A stretch of DNA of 64,000 bases from Arthrobacter sp. MYb227 (GCF_002975435.1 NZ_PCPT01000005.1:1-64000), one strand, 5' to 3'. Positions 1 through 9,338 are shown, counted from the first letter of the stretch. A program made the numbers and translations. Notes: generated by a model from the sequence alone, not told the origin.

Positions 1-110
1 TCACCAGCGAGCTAGATGACTACATCCACTGGTATAACTATGAGCGAATCTCATTAACGCTGCAGTGCCTGAGCCCCATGGAATATCGGGCTCAGGCACT
101 CGCGGCATAG
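1..110 (+). CDS. IS3-family transposase (OrfB), C-terminal end only
   Basis: The window opens inside this gene. The last 35 codons in the frame starting at base 3 contain the pattern YIHWYNYERI and then LSPMEYR, the usual C-terminal signature of IS3-family (IS150/IS3-like) DDE transposases, which carry rve-type integrase domains. The stop TAG is at 108-110. The element's right terminal repeat follows directly. The catalytic D, D and E residues lie outside the window, so whether the transposase is intact cannot be judged. Partial because of the window edge, not because of a visible mutation. Confidence 0.85.
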   Translation, partial: TSELDDYIHWYNYERISLTLQCLSPMEYRAQALAA

Positions 111-123
111 ACTCTTACTTACC

Positions 124-149
124 GAGTCCAACTTTCGGGGTCCAGTTCA
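124..149. repeat. Right terminal inverted repeat of the IS3-family element
   Basis: Just after the transposase stop lies GAGTCCAACTTTCGGGGTCC followed by AGTTCA. Read on the other strand it begins TGAACTGGACCCCGAAAGTT, the typical outer end of IS3-family elements. The element probably ends at 149. The left end and the target duplication are outside the window. Confidence 0.75.
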
Positions 150-285
150 GTTTCCTTGGCGCCAACCCCCTTCTGTGTCCTGTGTGCAGTTTGGTAGTGC
201 CGTGGGTGGAGTAAGTGCTTTTCTATGACGCAGGGGTGAAATATTGGCGTGCGGCATCATCATAGAACCCCCATAAGGTTGAAGG

Positions 286-1401
286 ATGAACTCACCTTTG
301 CCGGTGCGCGGTGCGCACCTTGTTGGATCGATCAATCAGCCCCAGGCCAGTGACACGCTGCGCATCGTCGCCGAAAACCTCGGAGCGGACCTTGCCCGGA
401 TTCCCGATGGCGAAGTGGGGGAGCGCTTCCACTGGATCTTATTCCAGGGCACACGATTTGAGGCCGTTCCCGGTTTGGAACGCTTACCGATTGACCCGAT
501 CATTGCCGCCGGCTTTGATATTCGTCCGCTAAGACTCGATGGATCTGTGGCCGCTGACGAGCTGGAATTCGGCCCGCTGGGTTATGCGCAGGCGGCCGTG
601 GCCAGCTACAACGAGTTTGCGGCGCTGCGCGATGCCGGGTCCATCGCACTCGGAACTCGTTTTCAGGTCAGCGTGCCGACCGCGCTGGCACCGCTTTCGG
701 CCTTCGTGCTGGGTGACTACCAATCCGCCATCTACCCGGCCTATACCGCGGCCATGCGTCGCGAAATCACCGAAATTATGGCCGGGATTCCTGCCGCGGA
801 CCTAGCCATTCAGATCGATTTGGCCACCGAATTCTCCTATATCGAACAGGTCACCCTGCGTGGAAAGAAACCATTTGCATGGTTCGTGCCAGGCGCGGCG
901 GAAGGCGTAGAGGTTCCTACTTTCGAGATCATCGATGCCTGCACCAGCCTTGCCGCCGAATTGGCGCACAGTATTCCCGCGGGAGTCCAGCTGGGATTCC
1001 ACCTCTGCTACGGAGATATTGCCGAAAAACACTTTGTGGAGCCGGTCGATACAACGAATCTTGTGGCAGTTGCCAACGCGCTGTGTGCCAAAGTGAGCCG
1101 ACAGGTGGAGTTCTTGCATCTGCCGGTGCCAATTGAACGAAATGACGCGCCGTACTTTGCACCGCTTGAGGAATTGAAGCTGCACCCCGAAACCGTGCTA
1201 TTCCTGGGGCTGGTGCACCACGAGGACGGGCTGGAGGGTGCCTCGGGTCGGATCGCCGCTGCCAGCCCGGCCCTTGAGCGGGCCGGGGTATCTGGATTTG
1301 GAATTGGAACCGAGTGCGGGTTTGGGCGTGGACCGGCCGAACGCACGGCCCCGTTGCTGCAATTGCATGCTCAGATTTTGGCTGCCCACGCGGCCGATTA
1401 A
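286..1401 (+). CDS. MetE-like (cobalamin-independent methionine synthase C-terminal barrel family) protein
   Basis: 371 residues, about half the length of MetE, so it matches only the catalytic barrel. The MetE-type zinc ligands appear conserved: His239 and Cys241 in GFHLCYGD, and Cys344 in GTECGFGRG. The family's core proteins transfer a methyl group to a thiol such as homocysteine; stand-alone barrel proteins act on varied methyl donors or are uncharacterised. An AAGG about seven bases upstream of the ATG supports the start. It stands alone between the IS end and the convergent pncA gene. Substrate not assignable. UROD/MetE superfamily membership is fairly sure; the exact reaction is not. 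Confidence 0.6.
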   Translation: MNSPLPVRGAHLVGSINQPQASDTLRIVAENLGADLARIPDGEVGERFHWILFQGTRFEAVPGLERLPIDPIIAAGFDIRPLRLDGSVAADELEFGPLGYAQAAVASYNEFAALRDAGSIALGTRFQVSVPTALAPLSAFVLGDYQSAIYPAYTAAMRREITEIMAGIPAADLAIQIDLATEFSYIEQVTLRGKKPFAWFVPGAAEGVEVPTFEIIDACTSLAAELAHSIPAGVQLGFHLCYGDIAEKHFVEPVDTTNLVAVANALCAKVSRQVEFLHLPVPIERNDAPYFAPLEELKLHPETVLFLGLVHHEDGLEGASGRIAAASPALERAGVSGFGIGTECGFGRGPAERTAPLLQLHAQILAAHAAD

Positions 1402-1569
1402 GCCATTACCGTGCTCGGTTAAGCCCAGCTCAGGGTCTGCGGCCGTGTCACCATGGACAGCAGAAGGTCTCTGGGTCATCTCGCCTGCATGATGCCCCAG
1501 ACACCTTGTGGGTATGTCCGCGCGGGGTGTAGCGCTGGTTGCGCCAGAGCCCGGAGAGCGCCGGGGGGG

Positions 1570-2250
1570 TTAGCCTAGCGAAAGCACTGTGACTCCGGCG
1601 GTGCGCAGTTCATCGAACACCGCTGCATTGTTTGCGGGGTTTACCGCGGCGGTCAGCGGCGATATGACGGTTGCCGCAAAGCCCTGAGCCACGGCATCGA
1701 GTGCGGTGGCCCGTACACAGTGATCGGTGGCAATTCCCACGATGTCCACGCTAGTGATGAGGTTTTCGCGTAGCCAGTCACCCAACAGTGGGCCCGACTC
1801 ATCGGAATCGGCTGCACCTTCAATCCCCAGGTGCCCCTCGAAACCCGAATATGCCGCCACAAAGCGTCCCTTGCGGAAGGTTGCATCAATCTCTTGGTGG
1901 GCTGGCGTCAGGAGCGGATGCAGCTTTGCCCCGGTGGATCCGGCAACGCAGTGCACGGGCCAGGAATCAAGGTAATCCGGTGTCGGTGAGAAGTGTGTGC
2001 CGGGATCGATGTGCCAATCCTGGGTCGTCACAATTTTCGTGTAGCTTCCCTTGCGTGCGACCACATCCTCGGCAATGGCGGTGGCCACCGCGGCTCCACC
2101 GGAGACGGCCAGCGAACCACCCTCGCAGAAGTCATTTTGCACATCGACGATGATCAGGGCGCGGTGAGCTGGTGCACCACTGACCTCATCGGGCACCGGA
2201 GAATTGCTAGCGTCGGGCAACTGGGTAGTAGTCGATAAATGATGGCTCAT
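1570..2250 (-). CDS. pncA: Nicotinamidase (isochorismatase-like hydrolase)
   Basis: 226 residues. It deamidates nicotinamide to nicotinate in the cytoplasm, feeding the next enzyme encoded upstream (PncB). The catalytic triad is visible: Asp36 in IIVDVQNDF, Lys in RKGRF, and Cys178 in GIATDHCVRAT, with the cis-peptide region around GIATDH. The ATG at 2250 is preceded by AAGGA at seven bases; a TTG two codons earlier is less likely. It follows pncB on the same strand with a gap of about 40 bases, so the two form a Preiss-Handler salvage operon. Length and motifs are normal for the family. Confidence 0.92.
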   Translation of the reverse strand: MSHHLSTTTQLPDASNSPVPDEVSGAPAHRALIIVDVQNDFCEGGSLAVSGGAAVATAIAEDVVARKGSYTKIVTTQDWHIDPGTHFSPTPDYLDSWPVHCVAGSTGAKLHPLLTPAHQEIDATFRKGRFVAAYSGFEGHLGIEGAADSDESGPLLGDWLRENLITSVDIVGIATDHCVRATALDAVAQGFAATVISPLTAAVNPANNAAVFDELRTAGVTVLSLG

Positions 2251-2291
2251 GCTCAAGTCCTTACGAAATTGGGGCTAAAGCCCCGCGCTAA

Positions 2292-3599
2292 CTAGTCGAT
2301 GTAGGTGGTGGGGATGACCGGTTCGCCGCGCTGCAAGCGCCGGGATGCACCGGGCATTTCGGTGATTGAATCCTTGTGGCGGTTGATGGCGCGCGTAACG
2401 CCCTCGGCACCGGTCCAGCCTTCCTGTACTTCGCCGTTGAGCACAAATTCTTGCAACAGTACACGGTCATTGCCATCTGCCACAGGTAGTTCTCCCACGC
2501 CAATGAGTTCTTCGGTGGCACGTCCGCGCTCATTGAGGCGGCGCAGGGCAAATTTGCGTCCGCCCACCGAGGCCTTGTTCTTTGCCGCCTTGGCCACCGA
2601 AACAAATTCACCTTCATCGTTCTGCCTAGAAACCAGCTTATAAACCATCGATGCCGTGGGGTGTCCGGAACCTGTGACAAGTGAGGTGCCAACCCCGTAG
2701 GCGTCAACGGGGGCCGACTGCAGGGCAGCTATCGCGTATTCGTCAAGATCCGAGGTGACAAGGATGTGGGTGTTTTCGTTGCCTAGGTCATCGAGCAGGG
2801 TGCGGACCCAGCGGGCCTGCTCCACCAAATCCCCTGAATCAAGCCGGACCGCGCCAAGCTCCGGGCCGGCCACCTCTACGGCGGTGCGGACCCCGGCTTC
2901 GACATCGTACGTATCAACGAGCAACGTGGTGTTAGCGCCCATCGAGGCGACCTGCGCCTCAAAGGCGGCACGCTCAGAGTCATGTAGCAACGTGAAGGAG
3001 TGCGCAGCGGTGCCCACGGTTTTGAGCCCATAACGGTGCCCTGCCTCAAGGTTTGAGGTGGAATCGAAACCGGCGATGATTGCGGCGCGGGCAGCTCCCA
3101 CCGCGGCTTCCTCATGGGTGCGGCGCGAGCCCATCTCGATGCAGGGGCGGTGCTCGGCCGAGGCGATCATGCGCGAGGCGGCCGAGGCGATGGCACAATC
3201 GTGGTTGAGCGCCGAGAGGATATAGGTTTCGAGCACGCAGGCTTCGGCGAAGGTGGACTCGACGATGAGCACCGGGGAGTTGGGAAAGTAGATTTCCCCT
3301 TCCGCGTAGCCATAGATATTGCCGGTGAATTTGAAGGTGCGTAGGTACTCGATGGTCGTGTCATCGACGACGTTTCTTTCCTTCAGGAAGGCAAGCTGTT
3401 CCCTGCCGAAACGGAAATCTTTCAACCCCTCGAGGATGCGTCCGGTTCCGGCGACGACCCCGTAGCGGCGGCCCTCGGGCAGGCGGCGGGCAAAGGCCTC
3501 AAACACGCTGGGGCGGTGGGCGGCCCCAGAATGCAGGGAGGCCTGCAGCATGGTCAGTTCATAGTGGTCGGTGAACAGGGATGTTGGCTGTTGCCACAT
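2292..3599 (-). CDS. pncB: Nicotinate phosphoribosyltransferase
   Basis: 435 residues. It converts nicotinate and PRPP to nicotinate mononucleotide, with ATP stimulating the reaction. The YELTMLQA start, the GTAAHSFTLLH segment (the histidine phosphorylated in this family) and the RLDSGDL motif are all present. The ATG is preceded by GAGGAG. It is the promoter-proximal gene of pncB-pncA and is divergent from clpS, an arrangement common in Actinobacteria. The 454-base upstream region holds a TTAGTTA-containing dyad that resembles half of the nrtR operator at 60002-60034; regulation by NrtR is a guess. Confidence 0.93.
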   Translation of the reverse strand: MWQQPTSLFTDHYELTMLQASLHSGAAHRPSVFEAFARRLPEGRRYGVVAGTGRILEGLKDFRFGREQLAFLKERNVVDDTTIEYLRTFKFTGNIYGYAEGEIYFPNSPVLIVESTFAEACVLETYILSALNHDCAIASAASRMIASAEHRPCIEMGSRRTHEEAAVGAARAAIIAGFDSTSNLEAGHRYGLKTVGTAAHSFTLLHDSERAAFEAQVASMGANTTLLVDTYDVEAGVRTAVEVAGPELGAVRLDSGDLVEQARWVRTLLDDLGNENTHILVTSDLDEYAIAALQSAPVDAYGVGTSLVTGSGHPTASMVYKLVSRQNDEGEFVSVAKAAKNKASVGGRKFALRRLNERGRATEELIGVGELPVADGNDRVLLQEFVLNGEVQEGWTGAEGVTRAINRHKDSITEMPGASRRLQRGEPVIPTTYID

Positions 3600-3772
3600 G
3601 CGTTTGGCTCCTCGCGCGGGGAATGTTTCGGGGGTGAAAGCGACGGCGGGTGCTTACGGAAAGACCGAGCGTGCATCATGACGTATGCATTGAGCTGGTG
3701 GGTGGGGATCTTTGCCGGCAGAAATCGTAGGGCCATCGTCAGTGCTCTTGTCAGCGGCCCGCCGTGTGGGTA

Positions 3773-3794
3773 TTTAGTTATTGACTACTCTAAA
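3773..3794. promoter_or_regulatory. Candidate dyad upstream of pncB (TTTAG-N12-CTAAA)
   Basis: Intergenic region 3600-4053 between divergent pncB and clpS contains TTTAGTTATTGAC followed by TACTCTAAA. The outer pentamers are inverted repeats. The segment TTAGTTA is shared with the half-site of the perfect dyad in front of nrtR. Spacing differs from that site, so this is only a candidate operator. I see no convincing gene in the rest of the 454 bases. Confidence 0.3.
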
Positions 3795-4053
3795 CCTGTG
3801 CAACGGTTTTGCATTGATTATGCGCCGTGGGCCGTAACGCGTGGCTTGCGTCCTCAGTTAAAAACGAGCGAGGTGCCTAGCACCGCGGGGTTGTTTATGC
3901 GCAGCTTGTAGCAGGCAGGATGCATCGACAGTATGAGCAGTCTGCCGGAGCCCATGCTTGTGGCAATCGGTAAGGTGCCCGAAAAGTTGGTGAAGTGGGA
4001 GTGAAAGGTGCCGACGGGTTCGCCCAGGGGTGTAGCGGTCGTAGAATGGGGGT

Positions 4054-4359
4054 ATGCCTATGATGACTGCGATGCCCGATGTGCTTGAGCACGTAGAGCA
4101 GGTACAAGCTCTGCAAGTTGACCAACCCTATGTCCTGATTGTCTGGAACGATCCGGTGAACCTGATGAGCTACGTTAGCTACGTCTTCCGTTCCTACTTC
4201 GGATACTCGGAAACCCGCGCCGAAGAATTGATGATGCAGGTGCACCAGCAGGGTCGTAGCGTGGTAGCCTCCGGGAACCGCGAAAAAATCGAGTCCGATG
4301 TTGCGGCAATGCACGGCTTTGGCCTGTGGGCGACGCTGACTAAGGCGGACGCCGCATAA
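4054..4359 (+). CDS. clpS: ATP-dependent Clp protease adaptor ClpS
   Basis: 101 residues, normal for actinobacterial ClpS. The core VWNDPVNLMSYV matches the family's ligand pocket for N-terminal degrons, and the C-terminal part contains a helix with GYSETRAEELMMQVHQQG. ClpS delivers N-degron substrates to ClpC/ClpA-type unfoldases. The start is ambiguous: three ATG codons occur at 4054, 4060 and 4063, and the G-run at 4046-4050 fits the later ones in spacing. It is separated from the next gene by two bases, so both are probably translated from one message. Confidence 0.93.
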   Translation: MPMMTAMPDVLEHVEQVQALQVDQPYVLIVWNDPVNLMSYVSYVFRSYFGYSETRAEELMMQVHQQGRSVVASGNREKIESDVAAMHGFGLWATLTKADAA

Positions 4360-4361
4360 CC

Positions 4362-4931
4362 ATGGCACGTGCCTTTAAAAGTTCAATGCGCGGGTATTCC
4401 GCGTCGCTGGAAGCTGCCGAACGTAAGCTGATGCGCGGCCTCTTTGAGGATGTCATCGTGCTGCTAGAGCCCGAGCGTGAGGCAGACGAGGATCCCTTGT
4501 GGGCGATGGTGGGACTTGATCCCAATGCGCACAAGGACCACTTTGCGGCTCCCACGGACCCGGCGACCAAACGCCTGTTGCCAGATGCAGATCCGGATGA
4601 TCCGCTGGCGGCCCTTGAATTCCGTCGGCTTTCCGAACGTGGCATCCGGGAGCGGAAGATCGGTGCGTTGCGTGAGGCCGCGATGCTGATGGATTCTGCA
4701 TCCATTTTGCTCAGCGATGAGACGGCACCACGTTTTGCCGCTGCTATCAACGATGTGCGCTTGGTGCTTGCCGAGCGGCTGAGCCTGGAAACCGAGGAAG
4801 ATGCCGAGCGCATCCACGCACACGATGATTGGTCGAAGGCCGAATCCGTGGATGAATACCTTGCACTGGTCTATAACTTTGTGACGTGGCTGCAAGAATC
4901 GCTCATGCAAGCCATGCTCAAATCGTTGTGA
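4362..4931 (+). CDS. DUF2017 family protein
   Basis: 189 residues, mostly helical, with acidic and arginine-rich segments and the C-terminal pattern YLALVYNFVTWLQESLM. Proteins of this family are found immediately downstream of clpS in many Actinobacteria, which is the case here (two-base gap). The conserved linkage suggests a role connected to ClpS/Clp proteolysis or to the murI region, but no function is established to my knowledge. The ATG lacks its own strong ribosome site, consistent with coupling to clpS. Confidence 0.85.
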   Translation: MARAFKSSMRGYSASLEAAERKLMRGLFEDVIVLLEPEREADEDPLWAMVGLDPNAHKDHFAAPTDPATKRLLPDADPDDPLAALEFRRLSERGIRERKIGALREAAMLMDSASILLSDETAPRFAAAINDVRLVLAERLSLETEEDAERIHAHDDWSKAESVDEYLALVYNFVTWLQESLMQAMLKSL

Positions 4932-4996
4932 GCTGGGCAACACTGTGGCGTGCTTGCTAGTTGTTAGTAGCTTCTAGCTAGTAGTCTTCGTAGACC

Positions 4997-5926
4997 ATGA
5001 CAAGTGTGAGTACTAGCGAAATGTTCCCGCTCGGTAAGCCCCGGGCGAATGCGCCCCTGGGTATTTTTGACTCGGGAGTTGGCGGGCTGACTGTTTCGCG
5101 CGCCATCATCGACCAACTGCCCGGTGAATCCACCATGTATGTGGGGGATACCGCGAACTCGCCCTATGGCCCGCTGCCTATTGCGCAGGTGCGTGCCAAT
5201 GCGTTGGGCGTTATGGATGAACTTGTCGATGCCGGAGTGAAGCTACTTGTCATCGCGTGTAACTCGGCATCGTCGGCGGTGCTGCGCGATGCCCGTGAAC
5301 GCTACACCGCGCGCTACGGGATCCCCGTGGTTGAGGTCATCCAGCCGGCGGTACGTCGCGCCGTCGCGGCAACCCAGAATGGGAAGATCGGTGTCATCGG
5401 CACCCTGGCAACTGTTGGATCGCGTGCCTATGAGGACGCATTTGCCGCGGCACCACAATTATCGATTACCTCGGTGGCCTGCCCGCGCTTCGTCGAATTC
5501 GTGGAGAACGGGATCACTACCGGCAAGGAATTGCTGGCTACCGCGGAAGAATACTTGGCCCCGCTGAAAGCTGCTGGCGTCGATACGCTGGTGCTTGGGT
5601 GCACCCACTATCCGCTGCTGACCGGCGTGATTTCCTATGTCATGGGCGAGTCAGTCACCCTAGTTTCTAGTGCCGAAGAAACGGCCAAGGATGTTTATCG
5701 GGAGCTGATGCGACATGATTTGGCGCGTGAAGCTGCCGAATCCCCGACGCATCAATTCCTGGCTACCGGGGATGCACAAAGTTTTGAGGTTTTGGCCCGT
5801 CGTTTCCTGGGTCCCGAAGTTTTGGCGGTTGAACAGGTTGACCATGTTGCCGCGCACTATCCAACCGGCTCCATCGCCATGATCACCGAACAGATGGTAG
5901 CCCTTTCGAAAGCGAGTGTTTCATGA
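4997..5926 (+). CDS. murI: Glutamate racemase
   Basis: 309 residues. It makes D-glutamate for peptidoglycan. Key motifs are present: [10 protein letters not shown] near the N-terminus (catalytic aspartate), the first catalytic cysteine in [10 protein letters not shown], and the second in [11 protein letters not shown]. The N-terminal extension of about 20 residues before PLGIFDSG may be partly untranslated; an ATG at 5021 is an alternative start. The stop overlaps the start of the next gene by four bases (ATGA). Confidence 0.94.
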   Translation: MTSVSTSEMFPLGKPRANAPLGIFDSGVGGLTVSRAIIDQLPGESTMYVGDTANSPYGPLPIAQVRANALGVMDELVDAGVKLLVIACNSASSAVLRDARERYTARYGIPVVEVIQPAVRRAVAATQNGKIGVIGTLATVGSRAYEDAFAAAPQLSITSVACPRFVEFVENGITTGKELLATAEEYLAPLKAAGVDTLVLGCTHYPLLTGVISYVMGESVTLVSSAEETAKDVYRELMRHDLAREAAESPTHQFLATGDAQSFEVLARRFLGPEVLAVEQVDHVAAHYPTGSIAMITEQMVALSKASVS

Positions 5927-6840
5927 AGCTGACGATCATTGGCTGTACCGGGTCATTCCCCGGTCCGGGATCGCCCGCCTCCTGTTATCTTGTCAGTGCG
6001 TTCGATGGCGAACGTGACTGGAAGATTCTGCTGGATTTGGGCTCCGGTGCGCTCGGTGTGCTGCAACGCTACACCGACATTAAAGATCTGGACGGGATCT
6101 TCATTTCCCACCTGCACCCGGATCACTGCATGGACCTTTGTGGCATGCACGTGGCAATTCGTTGGGATCCTAATGGTTGGAACCGGGACAGGATGTTGGT
6201 GCATGGCCCCGCAGCTACCGCGGATCGCATGGCCACCGCGTATGGGTTACCTCTGGAAGAGGGCATGCACCCGGATTACGACTTCCAGAACTGGAAAGCA
6301 CATGAACCGGTGAAGATTGGCCCGTTCTCCATCACTCCGTACCCGGTGCTGCACCCCATCGAAGAGTCATATGCGTTGCGCGTTGAAGCGACCGAGCCGA
6401 TGGCCGATGGCACCATGCGGACAAGTGTGTTGACCTACTCGGGGGATACCGACTCCTGCCCGGGGCTCATCGAAGCTGCACAAGGTGCGGATATGTTCCT
6501 GTGTGAGGCAGCCTTTGAAGAGGGCCGTGACGATGCGATCACCGGTGTGCACCTGACCGGGCGCCGCGCGGGTCAGGCCGCAACCGAGGCCGGGGTTGAA
6601 CGCCTGCTGCTGACGCACATCCCGGTCTGGACAGATATTAATACCGTGGTTAACGAGGCCAAGGAAGTGTACTCCGGTGGCATTGCCGTTGCGGTCTCCG
6701 GGGTGACCTATGGAGTTTGGTCTGGTTCGCAGCTGGGTACACCCAAGGCGATGCCCACCGCTCCGGTATCGATTGTGCGTTCGGGTGCGAACCGCGAATG
6801 GCCCGGCGTGTTGTCACGAAAAAGCAAGAAACGTAAATAA
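5923..6840 (+). CDS. MBL-fold metallo-hydrolase, Rv1339-type (putative cyclic nucleotide phosphodiesterase)
   Basis: 305 residues. The beta-lactamase-fold metal motif is seen as [10 protein letters not shown], with further ligands in SGDTD and the LLTHIPVW histidine. The gene lies between murI and rph as in Mycobacterium, where the homologue Rv1339 has been reported to hydrolyse cAMP. Assignment to that activity is by homology and synteny; a general MBL hydrolase is the safe call. Translationally coupled to murI by an ATGA overlap. The C-terminal tail is basic (KSKKRK). Confidence 0.82.
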   Translation: MKLTIIGCTGSFPGPGSPASCYLVSAFDGERDWKILLDLGSGALGVLQRYTDIKDLDGIFISHLHPDHCMDLCGMHVAIRWDPNGWNRDRMLVHGPAATADRMATAYGLPLEEGMHPDYDFQNWKAHEPVKIGPFSITPYPVLHPIEESYALRVEATEPMADGTMRTSVLTYSGDTDSCPGLIEAAQGADMFLCEAAFEEGRDDAITGVHLTGRRAGQAATEAGVERLLLTHIPVWTDINTVVNEAKEVYSGGIAVAVSGVTYGVWSGSQLGTPKAMPTAPVSIVRSGANREWPGVLSRKSKKRK

Positions 6841-6884
6841 CCAGTTGCTGGGCCGGTAGTTATCCGCGCATGCAGCAACCCGGA

Positions 6885-6922
6885 GCGTTGCTCCCTCTTC
6901 TTCTAACCGTTGGGGAGCAGCG
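6885..6922 (+). terminator. Imperfect hairpin after the murI/MBL pair
   Basis: GCGTTGCTCCC near 6885 can pair with GGGGAGCAGCGC near 6912. There is no clear T-run, so it may be a weak terminator or just structure. The rest of the 229-base gap before rph (6841-7069) holds nothing else I can support. Confidence 0.35.
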
Positions 6923-7069
6923 CTGCGTGGCGCACGTATTATTGCCACGAAATCGGCGCGGGGACCTAGGGTAAGCGCTGCTCTGGGTTATGCGCATGAA
7001 GGGGCGTCAAGGGGCTAGGTGCTGAGTCCAAGGCGGAGGCACGCAACAAGGCGCACTAGACTTGAAGCC

Positions 7070-7816
7070 ATGACTTCAGCATCAACTTCAGTAGTGCGCG
7101 CCGATGGCCGCGCAGTAGATCAACTCCGCCAGGTAACCATTACCCGTGGCTGGTCCAAGCAGGCCGAGGGTTCGGCACTGATCGAATTCGGCAATACCAA
7201 GGTTTTGTGCACCGCTTCCTTCACCGAGGGTGTGCCGCGCTGGCTCAAGGGCCAGGGCACCGGTTGGGTTACCGCCGAATATGCGATGCTGCCTCGTGCG
7301 ACCAACACCCGCAACGGCCGCGAGTCGGTTAAGGGCAAGATTGGTGGCCGCACCCACGAGATTTCGCGCCTGATCGGCCGCTCACTGCGTGCCGTCATCG
7401 ACACCAAAGCCTTGGGCGAAAACACCATCGTGCTTGACTGTGATGTATTGCAGGCAGACGGTGGAACCCGCACCGCGGCGATCACCGGCGCCTATGTGGC
7501 GCTGGCCGAAGCCATCGAATGGGCACGAAGCAAGAACATCGTCAAGAAGAACGCCACGGTGCTCACCGATTCGGTGGCCGCGATTTCCGTGGGCATCATC
7601 GACGGGGTTCCGATGCTTGACCTTCCGTACGTTGAGGATGTCGATGCGGAAACCGACATGAACGTGGTTGTTACCGGGTCCGGTGACTTCGTTGAGGTGC
7701 AGGGAACCGCCGAGGGAGTGCCGTTCAAGCGTGCCGAACTCGACGCACTGCTGGATCTGGCGCTGGTTGGCACCACCGAGCTGACCCGCATCCAGACCGA
7801 AACCCTGGGGCGCTAA
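7070..7816 (+). CDS. rph: Ribonuclease PH
   Basis: 248 residues from the ATG at 7070; an in-frame GTG at 7019 would add 17 basic residues unlike the family and is not preferred. RNase PH trims tRNA 3' ends by phosphorolysis. The family opening [19 protein letters not shown] is present, followed by [14 protein letters not shown] and the conserved NTRNGRES and [12 protein letters not shown] segments that bind phosphate and RNA. The next gene, rdgB, starts two bases after its stop, as in many Actinobacteria. Confidence 0.94.
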   Translation: MTSASTSVVRADGRAVDQLRQVTITRGWSKQAEGSALIEFGNTKVLCTASFTEGVPRWLKGQGTGWVTAEYAMLPRATNTRNGRESVKGKIGGRTHEISRLIGRSLRAVIDTKALGENTIVLDCDVLQADGGTRTAAITGAYVALAEAIEWARSKNIVKKNATVLTDSVAAISVGIIDGVPMLDLPYVEDVDAETDMNVVVTGSGDFVEVQGTAEGVPFKRAELDALLDLALVGTTELTRIQTETLGR

Positions 7817-7818
7817 GC

Positions 7819-8445
7819 ATGGGCGCCACCCCGCGCCTAGTGCTTGCCACTCACAACCAAGGCAAGCTGCGCGAACTACGTGAACTATTGCGCGGGCAGA
7901 TCCCGGGCCTTGACGTTGACAGGCAGGTTGTTGATGCCGGGGCCGTGGGTGCACCGGATGTCGTTGAAGACCAAGTGAGCTTTGCCGGCAATGCGCTGCT
8001 AAAGGCTCGGGCCGTTTCGGCTGCCACCGGGTTGGTGGCGATTGCCGATGACTCCGGGCTGGCCGTTGAAGTGCTGGGTGGCGCGCCGGGAATCTTTTCC
8101 GCCCGCTGGGCCGGGCGCCACGGCGATGATGAGGCGAACATCGACCTATTGCTCGCTCAGTTGGGTGATGTGGCGCAGGAGCATCGCGGTGCGGCATTTA
8201 TGTGCGCTGCAGCATTGGTGACTCCCGAGGGGCACGAAGCAGTTGAATTGGGGAGCCTGCCCGGCACGCTTTTGCGTGAACGCCGCGGTAATGGCGGATT
8301 TGGCTATGACCCGATCCTGCAGCCCGAGGGCTACTCGATCTCGGTGGCCGAGTTGAGCAGCGAAGAGAAAAACGCGATCAGCCATCGTGGTAAGGCCTTT
8401 AGGGCGTTGCTGCCGCAGATCGTGAAGGCGCTCTCCGCCGCATAG
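7819..8445 (+). CDS. rdgB: Non-canonical purine NTP pyrophosphatase (dITP/XTP)
   Basis: 208 residues. Hydrolyses dITP, ITP and XTP to monophosphates, keeping damaged purines out of DNA and RNA. The motifs LATHNQGKLRELRE at the N-terminus, FAGNALLKA, ADDSGLAV and GNGGFGYDPI are all those of the HAM1/RdgB family. Start ATG lies two bases after the rph stop, so it is almost certainly co-transcribed with rph. Confidence 0.94.
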   Translation: MGATPRLVLATHNQGKLRELRELLRGQIPGLDVDRQVVDAGAVGAPDVVEDQVSFAGNALLKARAVSAATGLVAIADDSGLAVEVLGGAPGIFSARWAGRHGDDEANIDLLLAQLGDVAQEHRGAAFMCAAALVTPEGHEAVELGSLPGTLLRERRGNGGFGYDPILQPEGYSISVAELSSEEKNAISHRGKAFRALLPQIVKALSAA

Positions 8446-8609
8446 GGGGGTGCGCTTTCTAGGCGGCTTGTTGCCGGTACTCCTTCTGGAGGGATTGCCG
8501 GCGCAGGTCGCTTTTGCGTTGGTGAGGTGGCGCTGTGCCAGTGCCCAAGGGATCATCTCGCCTAAGGTTGAAGGTAGGTCAATAATCGTTGAATACAGAC
8601 GGAGAAGTT

Positions 8610-9167
8610 GTGGATACATTTATCAAGGGTCCATCCAAGCGCGATGTTGCTGGGATGAAGGCTGCCTTCGCACAGGTTGCGGAGTCTGATGTTATTTCCG
8701 TGTTGTTCAAGAACAAGCGCTTCGGCAATTTCCTGATCACCGGTGCCGCGCACCTAACGGTTCTCGATGATCTGATGGTTGGCGGGCTCAATGCCGCAGC
8801 GGCCGCGAAGGAAGCCAAAAGCGCCGATGGCGGCAAGGAAATGTTGCGACAGCCAGATGCCGGGGTGCGTGCCTTCCCTGCGGTGTTCGAGGGCGAATTT
8901 GCTCCTACGCCAAGTTCCGCGGACCAGCTGGGTCATGGGGATTTGGTTGTAGCCTCGTTCAACCAGTCGCCCTACGGTGATTTTGTGATTACCGGTGTGG
9001 TGACGGAAGCCGAGAACGATGCCAAGTATCTGATGGTTGGGCCTTGGATCCTGAACTCTCAGGATGGTTCAGCACCACGCTTAGGTGGAGTGCAGCTGAT
9101 CGCCGGTGCAGGTACACACGTGGCACCGGTTCCGACAAAGCGTGGGCTTGTTGAATTCGATGGCTAG
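8610..9167 (+). CDS. Hypothetical protein with an internal domain duplication
   Basis: About 185 residues from GTG at 8610, which has GGAG five bases upstream; an in-frame TTG at 8589 is an alternative. Two similar halves can be aligned by eye: VISVLFKNKRFGNFLITG followed by LMVGGLN, and LVVASFNQSPYGDFVITG followed by LMVGPWIL. Each reads as a beta-rich unit ending in a (L/Y)MVG motif. No signal peptide or membrane segment. I do not recognise the family. It stands alone, convergent with the DUF222/HNH gene. Confidence 0.65.
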   Translation: MDTFIKGPSKRDVAGMKAAFAQVAESDVISVLFKNKRFGNFLITGAAHLTVLDDLMVGGLNAAAAAKEAKSADGGKEMLRQPDAGVRAFPAVFEGEFAPTPSSADQLGHGDLVVASFNQSPYGDFVITGVVTEAENDAKYLMVGPWILNSQDGSAPRLGGVQLIAGAGTHVAPVPTKRGLVEFDG

Positions 9168-9258
9168 TTGATCGCTGGGTTGAACGAGCTTTAGCTTGAG
9201 CCAATAATGCATGACCCCGGAGTTTGCGCACAAATAGAGGTGCAGCTTTCGTGGAGGA

Positions 9259-9305
9259 ACGGTCCTGCACGCGCCCTTATTGAGGGGTATTGCGTGCAGG
9301 ACCGT
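9259..9305. terminator. 14-bp perfect hairpin between convergent genes
   Basis: ACGGTCCTGCACGC at 9259-9272 pairs with GCGTGCAGGACCGT at 9292-9305, with extra CCCT/AGGG pairing in the loop. No T-run on either side. Placed between the + strand hypothetical gene and the - strand DUF222/HNH gene, so a bidirectional terminator is likely. Confidence 0.6.
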
Positions 9306-9338
9306 CGTCATTTCCGCCTGGGGGTAGCGAAAACGGTT

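Noticed and set aside
3933-4004. Short open frame opening SSLPEPMLVAIGKVPEKLVKWE that recalls the start of an ATP-dependent DNA ligase.
   Set aside because: Only 23 codons, no downstream ligase sequence and no ribosome site. Chance similarity or a tiny remnant that cannot be supported.
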